Shown here piece after piece: positions 51,039-60,087 of a stretch of 64,000 nt of DNA; within the stretch, counting starts at the first letter, position 1; every line of letters begins with the position of its first letter. Under the pieces are notes generated by a model, which had not been told where the DNA came from, ran no database searches, and was given only the letters and a program-made list of their open reading frames with translations. The DNA is from Thermoleophilia bacterium (lineage in GTDB: Bacteria > Actinomycetota > Thermoleophilia > Solirubrobacterales > 70-9). Both the position numbers and the translations under genes were made by a program. The stretch spans positions 1 through 64,000 of the forward strand of contig JAENWT010000002.1 in NCBI GenBank assembly GCA_016650125.1. Reading direction: 5' to 3'.

Positions 51039-51680
51039 ATGAACCATAGCCACGGACATTCACACGGACTTGTCGACGACAGCATCAAGCGCTCTCGTGA
51101 CGGGCTGAAGGCGGTCGGGCTTTCGCTCGCCGTGCTCGCGGTCACGGCCGCCGCGCAAACCGCGATCTTCGTGGTCACGGGCAGCATCGCTCTGCTCGCC
51201 GACCTGATCCACAACTTCGGCGACGCGGCCACGGCGATTCCACTCGGCCTCGCGTTTCTCCTGCGGTCCGAAAGGGCTGAGCGGGGTGCCGGTCTGATCG
51301 TCGTCGCGGTGATCTTCGCTTCAGCCTGTGTGGCCGGTGCCGAGGCCATCGCCCATCTGATCAACCCGGACCAGCCGTCCAACCTGCCGGCCCTGGCGGT
51401 GGCCGGGTTGATCGGATGCGCGGGCAATCTGATTGCCGCCCGGATCCGGACCCGGGCCGGGCGGCGTCTGGACAGTCCGGCCCTGATCGCGGACGGCAAC
51501 CACGCCCGGGCCGACGCCTACGTCAGCCTCGCGGTGGTCGCCAGTGCCGCGGTCGTCGCTCTCGGGTTCGGAATAGCCGACCCCCTGATCGGATTGGGAA
51601 TCACCGCGGTCATCCTCAAGATCACCTGGGAGTCGTGGGCCACGGTCCGCGGCCATCACGACCACCCGTCCAGCAGCTGA
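51039..51680 (+). CDS. Cation diffusion facilitator (CDF) metal/proton antiporter
   Basis: 213 residues. His-rich start (MNHSHGHSHG) and six membrane segments. Metal-site motifs IALLADLIHNFGDAATAIPL (HxxxD in helix 2) and LIADGNHARADAYVSLAVV (HxxxD in helix 5) are intact. The cytoplasmic C-terminal domain is very short, ending GHHDHPSSS, so it is a truncated-type CDF. Probably exports Zn, Cd or Co. Controlled by the repressor on the opposite strand. Confidence 0.9.
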   Translation: MNHSHGHSHGLVDDSIKRSRDGLKAVGLSLAVLAVTAAAQTAIFVVTGSIALLADLIHNFGDAATAIPLGLAFLLRSERAERGAGLIVVAVIFASACVAGAEAIAHLINPDQPSNLPALAVAGLIGCAGNLIAARIRTRAGRRLDSPALIADGNHARADAYVSLAVVASAAVVALGFGIADPLIGLGITAVILKITWESWATVRGHHDHPSSS

Positions 51681-51728
51681 TCTGGAACTTCACGCTGACC
51701 TGACGGGCGGCGCGTAGTATCGGAGTGG

Positions 51729-53681
51729 ATGGCTGACGCTCCCCCCACAGTCGAGTCAATGGCGGCGATCGACGTCGCTTCGTTCGGCGACTACCTCGAA
51801 GGCGACTACGGAGAGATCCGCCAAGGGGTCAGGGAACAGCTGGCGCGGCCGGAGCTGGAGGCGGTGGACCCCGAGATCTCGAGTGCCGACTACCGCCAGC
51901 GGGTTTTCGAATGGTCGAGGCTGCTCGCGGACGAGGGCCAGACGACACTCGGCCTGCCTTCGGCCTACGGCGGCGGCGGGAACATCGGCGGCTCGATCGC
52001 CGCGTTCGAGACGCTCGCTTTCGGCGACCTGTCGCTGTTGGTCGAGACCGGGGTGCAGTACGGACTCTGGGGTGGCGCGATCCTCCACCTCGGGACCGAG
52101 CGTCACCATGAGGAGTACCTGGCCGACATCGCCTCGCTGGAGCTGCCGGGCTGCTTCGCGATGAGCGAATCCGGTCACGGGTCCGATGTCCAGGCCGTGG
52201 GCACCACCGCGACGTTCGACCTCCAGACCGAGGAGTGGGTGATCGATACACCGACCGAGGCCGACCGGAAGGACTGGATCGGCAACGCCGCCGTCCACGG
52301 GCAGGCCGCCGCTGTCTTCGCGCAGCTGATCGTCGGTGGCACCAACCACGGCGTCCATGCTTTCGTCGTGCCGATCCGAAGCAAGCGCGGCAAGCCGCTC
52401 GACGGGGTGCGGATCGAGGACTGCGGGCACAAGCTCGGGCTGAACGGCGTCGACAACGGCCGGCTCTACTTCGACTCGGTCCGGGTCCCGCGACTGAACC
52501 TGCTCGACCGCTATGGATCCGTGAGTGAGGCGGGCGTTTACTCCTCTCCGATCAAGAGCGCGACGGGCCGCTTCTTCACGATGGTCGGGACGCTGGTCCA
52601 GGGGCGGGTCTCGGTCGGCGGCGGCGGAATCTCGGTCGCCAAGGTGGCGCTGACCACCGCGGTACGGCACGGCAACCTGCGCCGACAGTTCGGCCCGCCC
52701 GGCGAAGGCGAAGAGGTGCCGCTGCTCGACTACCGCGCCCACCAGCGCCGGTTGCTGCCGCTGGTCGCACGCACTTACGCGCTCCACTTCAAGCAGGAAG
52801 ATCTGGTCAAGGAGCTCGACGCGGTCTTCAGTGGGGCCGAGACCGAGGAGCATGCCCGCCGGGCCCTCGAGACCAGTGCCGCGGGGGTCAAGGCTTTCGC
52901 GACCTGGCACGCGATCGAGTGCCTCCAGACCGGGCGCGAGGCCTGCGGCGGCCTCGGCTACCTGAGCTCGACCGGCTTCGCCGCGCGCAAGGCGGACGCT
53001 GAGATCTTTGCGACCTTCGAGGGCGACAACACCGTCCTGCTGCAGCTGGTAGCGAAGAGCCTGCTGACCGGTTATCGCGAGGAGTTCGGCGACCTCAACC
53101 CGATCGGGATGGCCGGCTTCATCGCTTCACAGGTGATCGAGCGCTTCATCGAGCGCACCGCCGCACGCGAGCTCTGGGGACGGATCTGGGACGAGATCAC
53201 GCCCGACTCCGAGGAGGACGGCGACCTCAATCACCGCGAGTACCAGCTGGCCCTCTTCGCCTGGCGCGAGGACCACGTGCTCTCCAGCGCGGCCCGCCGT
53301 CTCAAAGGCGGGATCGACGAGGGCTATGACCCTTTCACCGTCTTCAACGCCTGCCAGGACCACGTGCTCGTCGCTGCCCGAACCCATATCGACACCCAGA
53401 TCCTCGAGGCTTTCGCCCGCGGGGTCGACAGTTGCGAAGACGAGAACAACCGGCGCGTCCTCGACCGGGTCTGCGACCTTTACGCGATCAGCACGATCGA
53501 GAAGCATCGCGGCTGGTACCAGGAGCACGGCCGCATTTCCTCGACCCGTTCGAAGGCCGTGATCCGCAACGTCAACACGCTCTGTGACGAGTTGCGACCC
53601 CACGCCGGTGACCTGGTCGATGCGTGGCGGGTGCCGGATTGCGTACTGCCGGAGTTCGGTCCCGACGGCATCATCGGCTGA
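51729..53681 (+). CDS. Acyl-CoA oxidase/dehydrogenase (ACOX-type)
   Basis: 650 residues, the length of peroxisomal-type acyl-CoA oxidases rather than 380-residue dehydrogenases. Blocks: LPSAYGGGGNIGGSIAAFET, GCFAMSESGHGSDVQAVGTT (FAD/substrate), FVVPIRSKRGKPLDGVRIED, RRQFGPPGEGEEVPLLDYRA, and ACGGLGYLSSTGFAARKADA before TFEGDNTVLLQ with the catalytic Glu. An ACOX C-terminal domain follows. It makes the 2,3-double bond in acyl-CoA and would release peroxide if it uses oxygen. Monocistronic. Confidence 0.9.
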   Translation: MADAPPTVESMAAIDVASFGDYLEGDYGEIRQGVREQLARPELEAVDPEISSADYRQRVFEWSRLLADEGQTTLGLPSAYGGGGNIGGSIAAFETLAFGDLSLLVETGVQYGLWGGAILHLGTERHHEEYLADIASLELPGCFAMSESGHGSDVQAVGTTATFDLQTEEWVIDTPTEADRKDWIGNAAVHGQAAAVFAQLIVGGTNHGVHAFVVPIRSKRGKPLDGVRIEDCGHKLGLNGVDNGRLYFDSVRVPRLNLLDRYGSVSEAGVYSSPIKSATGRFFTMVGTLVQGRVSVGGGGISVAKVALTTAVRHGNLRRQFGPPGEGEEVPLLDYRAHQRRLLPLVARTYALHFKQEDLVKELDAVFSGAETEEHARRALETSAAGVKAFATWHAIECLQTGREACGGLGYLSSTGFAARKADAEIFATFEGDNTVLLQLVAKSLLTGYREEFGDLNPIGMAGFIASQVIERFIERTAARELWGRIWDEITPDSEEDGDLNHREYQLALFAWREDHVLSSAARRLKGGIDEGYDPFTVFNACQDHVLVAARTHIDTQILEAFARGVDSCEDENNRRVLDRVCDLYAISTIEKHRGWYQEHGRISSTRSKAVIRNVNTLCDELRPHAGDLVDAWRVPDCVLPEFGPDGIIG

Positions 53682-53748
53682 GGCTTAACCGAACGTATAA
53701 GCGACTGAATGAGTCCGCGCCATGAGGTGAACTATAGATCGAGGTTCC

Positions 53749-53780
53749 AAAAAAAAGAGGGGCCGCGCGAGCGGCCCCTC
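53749..53780 (-). terminator. Rho-independent terminator of 53811-54533
   Basis: On the minus strand a perfect ten-base stem (GAGGGGCCGC/GCGGCCCCTC, four-base loop) is followed by eight T residues. It ends 30 bases after the stop of the calcium-binding protein gene. Confidence 0.85.
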
Positions 53781-53810
53781 CTGGTTCAACTGAACGTCAG
53801 TTCAGGTGAA

Positions 53811-54533
53811 TCAGCTCTCGGCCGCGACCTTCACGATCTCGAGCTCCTTGAATACAGCGCCGTCGGCGGTGTACGAGACTTCCGCCTCGGTGATCTCGAC
53901 GTCAACGGCGAGATCCTCGAGTGAGCAGTCACCGTTGCGGTCACTGTGGTGACGGCCGTGGTGTCCGTCTTCGGTTTCGCCTACGTCGTCGGGACCCTGA
54001 TCTGCGGTTCCGTCGTCGCCCGACTCGTCACCTGACTCGTCGTCACCTGACTCGTCGTCACCTGACTCGTCATCGCCCGATCCGGGGCCACTGTTGCGGT
54101 CAGAGGTCTCGTCTCCACTCGACTCATCATCGCTGGAGGCTTCGTCCCCGCACTTGACCTTGGTCTCGTCGGAAACCGAGCCAGTGAGTTCACCACCAGC
54201 GTAGAGAGAGATGGTCAGCGTCTGCGCCTCAGCGTTGTAGGCGGAGATGATGCCGGCCTTTTCCTTCTTGTCCGTGGTTCCGTCGTCATCGGAATCCTTG
54301 TCACGCGGATTGGTTCCCGAGCGGAACTCGCCGCGGTTCTTCAGCCCGTCAGTGTCCTGGTCCAGCTTCCGCTGATCCTTCTTGAGTGAGAGCTTGTTCG
54401 CCTTCTCCCACTTGTCCGGAAGCTTGTCGTGGTTGCGATCCTTGGCCGAAGCCGCGCTCGGCAGCGAGACCGCCACGAGAGCGAGGATCGCGGCAAGCAA
54501 AATGCCGATTCTTCCGGTCTTGAATGTATTCAT
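53811..54533 (-). CDS. Secreted acidic protein with thrombospondin type 3-like Ca-binding repeats
   Basis: 240 residues. Signal peptide IGILLAAILALVAVSLPSAA, cleavage after ASA. Residues 31-90 hold DxNxDxxPD-type calcium loops (DRNHDKLPDKWE, DQDTDGLKNRGEF, DKDSDDDGTTDKKE). Then a beta stretch (AGIISAYNAEAQTLTISLYA), a long Ser/Asp/Gly repeat (GDDESGDDESGDDESGDESG) and a C-terminal part with a His cluster (HHGRHH) and LAVDVEITEAEVSYTAD. The outer beta parts look like a DUF5666-type fold split by the repeat. Calcium- or metal-responsive surface protein by inference. Confidence 0.8.
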   Translation of the reverse strand: MNTFKTGRIGILLAAILALVAVSLPSAASAKDRNHDKLPDKWEKANKLSLKKDQRKLDQDTDGLKNRGEFRSGTNPRDKDSDDDGTTDKKEKAGIISAYNAEAQTLTISLYAGGELTGSVSDETKVKCGDEASSDDESSGDETSDRNSGPGSGDDESGDDESGDDESGDESGDDGTADQGPDDVGETEDGHHGRHHSDRNGDCSLEDLAVDVEITEAEVSYTADGAVFKELEIVKVAAES

Positions 54534-54698
54534 CGATTACCCCTTTGGTCTGCCGTCAATTCCGACGACTGATTTGAGCCGGGCCCGAAGCCCGGGCTGT
54601 GGCTACCTCTATCTCCAAGACCCGAACGCGCAACAAAAGTCACGCGGGAGTTCGGACGAGGGCTCAGTCAGTCGTGGCCGGAACCCGGAATGACCGGA

Positions 54699-56075
54699 TC
54701 AGGACTCGGGCTTCGGCGCGGGGGCGGCTTCGGGAAAGACGTCGTCGCCGTCGTCACCCGACCCCGAACCGGACGAGCCAGTGTCGTCCGAACCGGAGTC
54801 CGAAGACCCCGAACCGGACGAGCCGTCACCGGGGGGCTGGGACGGGCGGGGTGCGTCATCGTCGCTGGGGCTCGACGGATCTGGCTGGTCGCCACCGGAG
54901 CCAGGGCCCGAGTCGTCTGGTTGATCGCCGTCCGGCCGCGGTTCGCGGTGGCCGTCATGGCCCGAACCCGAGCCACTGTGGCCGTCTTCGGATCCAGAAT
55001 GGTCGTCGGACCCCGAATCATCGCCGGATCCGGACGAAGGCCGGTCGCCTCCGGAAGGGTTGCCACCATCGTGTTTTGAATGCGAACCGCTGCCTGAGGA
55101 ATTCGACCCCGATGAACCGACGCCGCCGATGCTCGACACGATCGAAGCCGGGGTCTGGGGGCCACCCGTGGACGAACCCGCCGAGTCGCCGGAGATCTGC
55201 GTCACGACCGTCGGAGTCGCATCCTTCGAAGAGGAATTGTGGTGCCGCTCGGCCGCCACACCACCGGCGATCGATCCGCCGGCCACGATCGCGACCACGG
55301 CGAGCTTGGTGGTGCCGGCGCCGGCGAGGCCCGCGAAAAAGCCGCCCGTTCCGGCGGTGCCGACCGCGGCGCCCCCGGAAGCGCCCAGCGCCCCGGTTGC
55401 GGCGGCTCCGGTTGCCACCCCACCGGCCGCGCCGGCCGCGAACATGCTGGTTGCGTCGGAAGCCAGCCAGGCGATGAGCGGGAATGGGATCAAGGCGCCG
55501 AAGCCGTTCCTCAGGCTGAGTCGCGCCCGGTAGATCAGCTGCTTGGTGGCGCCGGTCGAGACGTCGAGCTCGGCCGCGATCTCGTCGTAGGAGAAGCCAC
55601 CGAGCTCGTGGCCGATCAGGGCCCGGCGCTGCGAAGCCGGCAGGGCGGAGACGGCGGCGACCACCGCGGCGAGCTCTTCTCTCCTCTCGGCGACCTCATG
55701 GGGCTGCTCGTAGGCTTGGGTAGCGGTTTCACCGAGACCATCGTGGCTGTGCTTCCTGTTGTCCCGGATGTCATTGAGCGCGGTGTTGCGCACGACTTTG
55801 TAGAGCCAGGGCTTGGGCTCGATCGCCTGTTCCCCGGACAGGGAGCGGTGCGCCTTGACCAGCGAGTCCTGGACCACGTCCTCGGCGCGGTCGCGGCCGG
55901 CGATCGCCCCGGCATAAGCCACGAGGGCGCCACGGTAGCGGTGAACGAGCTCATCGAACGCGGGATCGACCCCACGGCGAAAGAGTTTTACGAGACGGCT
56001 GTCAGATTGCATGCGTAGCGAACCCCTGGCGAGTGGTGGGACGGGTTTCGCGGCAGTGGGCTCCATAGCTCTCAA
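54699..56075 (-). CDS. ECF-type sigma factor fused to a membrane anchor and extracellular acidic tail
   Basis: 458 residues (Met22 at 56012 is an alternative start). Region 2 at about 28-95 (FDELVHRYRGALVAYAGAIA, GRDRAEDVVQDSLVKAHRSL, PWLYKVVRNTALNDIRD) and region 4 at about 135-190 (LPASQRRALIGHELGGFSYD, EIAAELDVSTGATKQLIYRA). Then a Gly/Ala segment with a probable transmembrane helix (TKLAVVAIVAGGSIAGGVAA, about 255-275) and roughly 180 residues of Ser/Gly/Asp-rich, disordered sequence. No anti-sigma gene is adjacent, so the anchored tail may replace one. Such C-terminally extended sigma factors occur in actinobacteria. Confidence 0.85.
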   Translation of the reverse strand: MRAMEPTAAKPVPPLARGSLRMQSDSRLVKLFRRGVDPAFDELVHRYRGALVAYAGAIAGRDRAEDVVQDSLVKAHRSLSGEQAIEPKPWLYKVVRNTALNDIRDNRKHSHDGLGETATQAYEQPHEVAERREELAAVVAAVSALPASQRRALIGHELGGFSYDEIAAELDVSTGATKQLIYRARLSLRNGFGALIPFPLIAWLASDATSMFAAGAAGGVATGAAATGALGASGGAAVGTAGTGGFFAGLAGAGTTKLAVVAIVAGGSIAGGVAAERHHNSSSKDATPTVVTQISGDSAGSSTGGPQTPASIVSSIGGVGSSGSNSSGSGSHSKHDGGNPSGGDRPSSGSGDDSGSDDHSGSEDGHSGSGSGHDGHREPRPDGDQPDDSGPGSGGDQPDPSSPSDDDAPRPSQPPGDGSSGSGSSDSGSDDTGSSGSGSGDDGDDVFPEAAPAPKPES

Positions 56076-56188
56076 GTGTATGCGGCGCCAAGCCGCGAAT
56101 CGTCAATAGTGAACCTGTAACCCGGACCGGAAGGAAAAGTCACGTACCGGGCGAGCGGCTTCCCGCCCGCCCACCCGGCCCATGGAGA

Positions 56189-56983
56189 TCAGCCGGGCTG
56201 GTAGCTGATCAACTCCGAGCGACCGCCGAGTCCGTCGGTGTGGACGCTGAGCACCGGCCCGATCCCGGGTGCGTAGAACTTCAGTTCCTGGACCTTCGGC
56301 TCGGTGGGAACGAGGTCCCGGGTCATGACCACGCCCTTCTTGAAGTAGCGGAACGGGACCTGGACCTGCTCCTGACCGCGCGTGATCACGGCACCCTTGT
56401 CCTCGGCCTCGCCTGCGTAGTACTCCTGCCGGTAACTCATCCCGGGCCGGGGGTCTCCCGGCATCGCGACGCCGGCCTGGGCCCCGTCGACCCCCGCCTC
56501 AAAGGAGCCGGCACGGCTGGAAACCTTGCCGTTCTCGTACTCGGCCGTATCCTCGCCCAGGTACCAGACGTTGCCGTCCGAATCCTGCGCGTACCAGTCG
56601 TCCGTGACTTCGACCGGCCGGCCGTTTTCGGTCGCCGTATCGCGGACCACGCGGGCCTCGACGCCATTGGCGATGGTCTTCGTCTCATTGGTGACTTCAA
56701 CCACGACTTTCTCCTTGTTGCCGGATGTGTCGGTCTCGCGATAGACCCAGCGGCTTCCCGGCTTCATCGGCGACCAGGGGTTGTCGATATTGGTGGTGAA
56801 ATCAGCCGGATCAAGTTGAACCGGCTCGCTGCCCTGAGGAAGTGAAACGGTTCCGGCCGCCGCGGCCCCGGTCGGTTTCGGATCGTCATTGCCTCCACCG
56901 CAGCCGGCGATCACCAGGGCGGTGACCACGCCGAGCCCGATGCCCCAGACCCGCCAGCGCGTGAGTTGCTTCTTGCTTTTCAT
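56189..56983 (-). CDS. Lipoprotein of an actinobacterial hypothetical family
   Basis: 264 residues from the ATG at 56983 with AAAGGGCGAAG upstream. Lipobox VIAGCGG. The mature domain opens with NIDNPWSPMKPGSRWVYRET, a wording seen at the start of many secreted actinobacterial hypotheticals. It continues with ARVVRDTATENGRPVEVTDD, WYAQDSDGNVWYLGEDTAEY and GMSYRQEYYAGEAEDKGAVI, all in short beta strands; I expect a beta-barrel or jelly-roll. No enzyme motif is visible. Stands alone upstream of the sigma-factor gene on the same strand. Confidence 0.75.
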   Translation of the reverse strand: MKSKKQLTRWRVWGIGLGVVTALVIAGCGGGNDDPKPTGAAAAGTVSLPQGSEPVQLDPADFTTNIDNPWSPMKPGSRWVYRETDTSGNKEKVVVEVTNETKTIANGVEARVVRDTATENGRPVEVTDDWYAQDSDGNVWYLGEDTAEYENGKVSSRAGSFEAGVDGAQAGVAMPGDPRPGMSYRQEYYAGEAEDKGAVITRGQEQVQVPFRYFKKGVVMTRDLVPTEPKVQELKFYAPGIGPVLSVHTDGLGGRSELISYQPG

Positions 56984-57135
56984 CTTCGCCCTTTCGTAGG
57001 AGTCACCAGTAAAGGCGGCTCGTTGCACGTACTGGCAGGTTGCTCCAAGCAGATGAGGACCAGATGAGGAAAGACCGACCTGTAGGAACTACCGCTCCAG
57101 GACTCCGGTCAGCCCGGGGTCCTAGGCCTCAGTTT

Positions 57136-59529
57136 TCAGCCGCCGTTGGAAGCGGTGGCGTAGTCGCGAGTCGGCTCGCCGCGCAGAGCGGTCGGGGCCG
57201 GCAGCGGAGTGCCCTGGGCGTCGGCCCCGGCCAGCACCGGCAGCACGATCCGAGAAGGCTTCTTTCCGCCGAGCAGGATCGTGTTCTTCGTCTTGCCCTT
57301 GTCGAGGGTCGCGAAGTGCCAGATCGCCCGGTCACCGCCGACGGCCGAGACCGTGATCCTCAACTTCGATCCTTTGCGGAAGGCATGGGCGGCCGCGAAG
57401 ACCGGGATCCGGACCAGGCTGAACTTGCCCTTGGGCAGCCGGGCCGCATCCTTCTTGAAGTGAGTCGGGAACGGGTTGCTGATCGTTGACTGCCTCTTGT
57501 CGAGCTTCCTGTGTGAAGCGCGCAGCCAGCCGCTCTGGACGTAGGTCTCCTGGCCGTCCGGGCGAACCTCGGTCAAGGTTGCCTGGAGGTCGGTGTCCTT
57601 TGCCGTGGACTTCAGGTAGAGGTCGACGCTGGAGCTGCCGGCGATGATCGTGTCCCTGGTCAGGGCTGGACTGGTGAAGCCGAGGCCCTTGCCCTTGGCG
57701 ATCGGCTTCCAGTTGTAAGGCGGCTCGGCGAGCCAGGCTTCACCACCGGCGTGGTCACCGGTGAGGGTCGAGACCGGCCTGGCCTTTGGATCGGCGACGT
57801 AGGAAGCCTGTGCTGCCGACTTGGGCTTCGCCTTGGTGAGCGAGCCCTTCTTCCCGAAGTAATACGCGGTCGGCTTGGCCTGCTTGACCGGCCAGGAGTT
57901 GTAGCCCATCTCCCAGCTGGCGCCGATCCCTCCCGGCTCGCCGGGGACTCCCATGCCGTTGTCCATCAGGATCCGGACGCGCGGATCCTTCTTGAACTCG
58001 GCTCGGGCCTTTTCGAGGTCGGAGTCAGGGTACGAAGCGAACCGCGACTGCTCGACGGGAGCGGCCGCCGCCTTGGCCAGCCCCTGGTAAAGCAGGGCGC
58101 TTTGGGACATGATCAGCGCCGGCACCACCGGGATGCGGTCGGCCACGAACAGGTTCATGAACTCGACCCAGCGGGTGATCGAGCTCGGACCGAGTGAGTC
58201 GCAGTGGACTCCGTTCTGAAGCGTGATCCAGACGTTCTTGTTGTTCTTCAACTTGCCGAGGCTCTCGGCGAAGTGGGCGCTGGTCTGTTCGTCCTCGAAT
58301 TGACCGAGCAGGAAGACCGGCACCTTGATCCGGCTGTACCACGTACTCGGTGAACGATCCCTGAAGATTTCGCTCCGGTAGGGACGGCTGAGGGTCTGCT
58401 TGACGCCGTCGCGGGCCTGGAGATGCATCTCCTGGTTCTTGACGCAGTGCTGGTCGGGGATCCCCGGGGTTGCCGAATCGGGATCGCCGTTTGTGGTCAG
58501 TTCCTTGGCCCAGGCCTGACCGCCTTCGGGCGCCGGCAGGGCGTCCTCTTTGCGTTCTTCAAGCCAGTCGAGCTGGAAGCCGTCGTTGAAGATGCCTCCG
58601 GGGTACACCGAGGAAAGGTAGGCGTCATCGGTGACCGACATCGGCGAGATCGCCGCGAGGTGGGGTGGCTGGGTGCCGGCGGTGAAGAGCTGCGTGATCC
58701 CGGAGAACGAGATCCCGCCCATGCCGACCTTGCCACCCTTGACCCAGTCCTGGTTGCCGACGGTCTCGATCGCGTCGTAGCCGTCGTACGTGGTCGGCAG
58801 GCCGAACAGGTCGAAGGCGCCGCCCGAGCAGCCGGTGCCGCGCATCTGGACGCTGACGGTCGCAAAGTTGAGCAGCGGCCCGACGATCGAGCCGACCGCG
58901 GTCGAGGTCGCCGGTGCCAGTGGATCGGGCTCGCCGGACAGGAAGGAAGCGAAGGCATCGTGCGGGGCGGCCGTCTGGTAGCCGGAGTACTCGACGAAGG
59001 TCGGGAAGGGCCCGTCGCCCAGGTCCTTGCCGGAAGGCAGGCGTACGGTCATTGCCAGTTCGGTGCCGTCACGTGCCGTCACGTAGTTGAGACCCTCTTG
59101 GAGGGTCTTGCCGGCGTAGAAGGAGTTCGACGGGTCCTTACCGGCACGCAGGATCGCGAAACGCTTCGAGGCGGACACTTCCTTGCCCTTGACGCTGAAT
59201 ATCCGGTAGCCGGCGCCGGGCTTCCGGTCGTAGAAGACCTTGCTGCCGAACCGGTCGGACTTGCCCTGCGCGACGATGCCGTTCGCCTTGTTGACGAGCA
59301 GCAGCTTGATGCCGGGGGTCGTGTCCTCGGCGTAGGCCTGGCCGACACTTCCGCGCGAAGTGAAGTTCGCGTTCGCGTTCGGCTTGGGCGCACCCTTCAG
59401 TTTCTTTGAGGACTGCGAGCCGGATCCGGCAGCGGTTGCCGGCGCCGTGGCCACGGTGAAGGCGGCGAACATGGCGGCAAGCACCGTCAGCCAAGCGGCG
59501 ATCGACGAGCCCTTGTTGATTCCGCGCAT
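57136..59529 (-). CDS. Secreted CocE/NonD-type hydrolase (X-Pro dipeptidyl-peptidase family)
   Basis: 797 residues. Signal peptide AAWLTVLAAMFAAFTVATAP. N-terminal beta extension (about 45-150, GIKLLLVNKANGIVAQGKSD), then the alpha/beta-hydrolase fold: AMTVRLPSGKDLGDGPFPTF, VQMRGTGCSGGAFDLFGLPT, nucleophile in KVGMGGISFSGITQLF (GxSFSG), and LQNGVHCDSLGP with the His. The PepX C-terminal jelly roll (from about 560) contains LTRDTIIAGSSSVDLYLKST. Such enzymes cleave X-Pro peptides, cocaine-like esters or acylated antibiotics. Well-complete; substrate unknown. Confidence 0.85.
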   Translation of the reverse strand: MRGINKGSSIAAWLTVLAAMFAAFTVATAPATAAGSGSQSSKKLKGAPKPNANANFTSRGSVGQAYAEDTTPGIKLLLVNKANGIVAQGKSDRFGSKVFYDRKPGAGYRIFSVKGKEVSASKRFAILRAGKDPSNSFYAGKTLQEGLNYVTARDGTELAMTVRLPSGKDLGDGPFPTFVEYSGYQTAAPHDAFASFLSGEPDPLAPATSTAVGSIVGPLLNFATVSVQMRGTGCSGGAFDLFGLPTTYDGYDAIETVGNQDWVKGGKVGMGGISFSGITQLFTAGTQPPHLAAISPMSVTDDAYLSSVYPGGIFNDGFQLDWLEERKEDALPAPEGGQAWAKELTTNGDPDSATPGIPDQHCVKNQEMHLQARDGVKQTLSRPYRSEIFRDRSPSTWYSRIKVPVFLLGQFEDEQTSAHFAESLGKLKNNKNVWITLQNGVHCDSLGPSSITRWVEFMNLFVADRIPVVPALIMSQSALLYQGLAKAAAAPVEQSRFASYPDSDLEKARAEFKKDPRVRILMDNGMGVPGEPGGIGASWEMGYNSWPVKQAKPTAYYFGKKGSLTKAKPKSAAQASYVADPKARPVSTLTGDHAGGEAWLAEPPYNWKPIAKGKGLGFTSPALTRDTIIAGSSSVDLYLKSTAKDTDLQATLTEVRPDGQETYVQSGWLRASHRKLDKRQSTISNPFPTHFKKDAARLPKGKFSLVRIPVFAAAHAFRKGSKLRITVSAVGGDRAIWHFATLDKGKTKNTILLGGKKPSRIVLPVLAGADAQGTPLPAPTALRGEPTRDYATASNGG

Positions 59530-59629
59530 GTGTCTCTCCCAAAAGTTGTTTTTCCCGACAGCCCCTGCTCTCGGAATATATGAAGACTACCGACTGAGGC
59601 CCAACTCTCTTTGTGATTGACTCGCTCTC

Positions 59630-60055
59630 ATGCAAAACCTGAAATTCCTCAAGGACTTTGACCTACCGCCCGAGAAGGTCTTCGAGTATTTCTCCGAGCA
59701 CGAGAATCTCGGGGGAGTGCTGGGTGCCGAGGTGACCCGCATCAAGGATGGCACCGACGGCAGCCCTAACGGAGTCGGTTCGGTCCGCAGCATCAATCCG
59801 TCCGGTCCGGTACCGGCCTTCGAAGAGACGACGATCCGAATCGTGCCGAACGAAGAGATCGACTACGCGGTGACCAAGGGTACGCCGCTCAAGGACCACC
59901 TCGGCGAGATCAGGTTCACCCGGAACGGATCAGGTACTCATCTCGAGTGGAAGATCATGATCGATGCAACCGTCCCGGGGCTCGACTTCGTGATCGGCAA
60001 AGTGCTGCTGCGCACCATCGGCAAGGGCCTCGACGGGGTCAAGATTCCGGCCTGA
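59630..60055 (+). CDS. SRPBCC-fold protein (polyketide cyclase/Bet v1-like)
   Basis: 141 residues, the normal size for a single START-like domain: KFLKDFDLPPEKVFEYFSEH (first helix), GVGSVRSINPSGPVPAFEET, ITIRIVPNEEIDYAVTKG-like strands, and HLEWKIMIDATVPGLDFVIG before the long C-terminal helix. It binds hydrophobic ligands in a central cavity; the ligand is unknown. Divergent from the CocE-like gene and followed tail-to-tail by the reductase gene. Confidence 0.8.
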   Translation: MQNLKFLKDFDLPPEKVFEYFSEHENLGGVLGAEVTRIKDGTDGSPNGVGSVRSINPSGPVPAFEETTIRIVPNEEIDYAVTKGTPLKDHLGEIRFTRNGSGTHLEWKIMIDATVPGLDFVIGKVLLRTIGKGLDGVKIPA

Positions 60056-60087
60056 CGGGAACCGGCCACGACCGTGGTCGGCGGACC

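Noticed and set aside
51756..52910. 384-residue minus-strand frame
   Set aside because: Opposite the acyl-CoA oxidase gene, with no start signal or recognisable domain.
54599..55477. Arg-rich plus-strand frame
   Set aside because: Mirror of the sigma-factor low-complexity tail.
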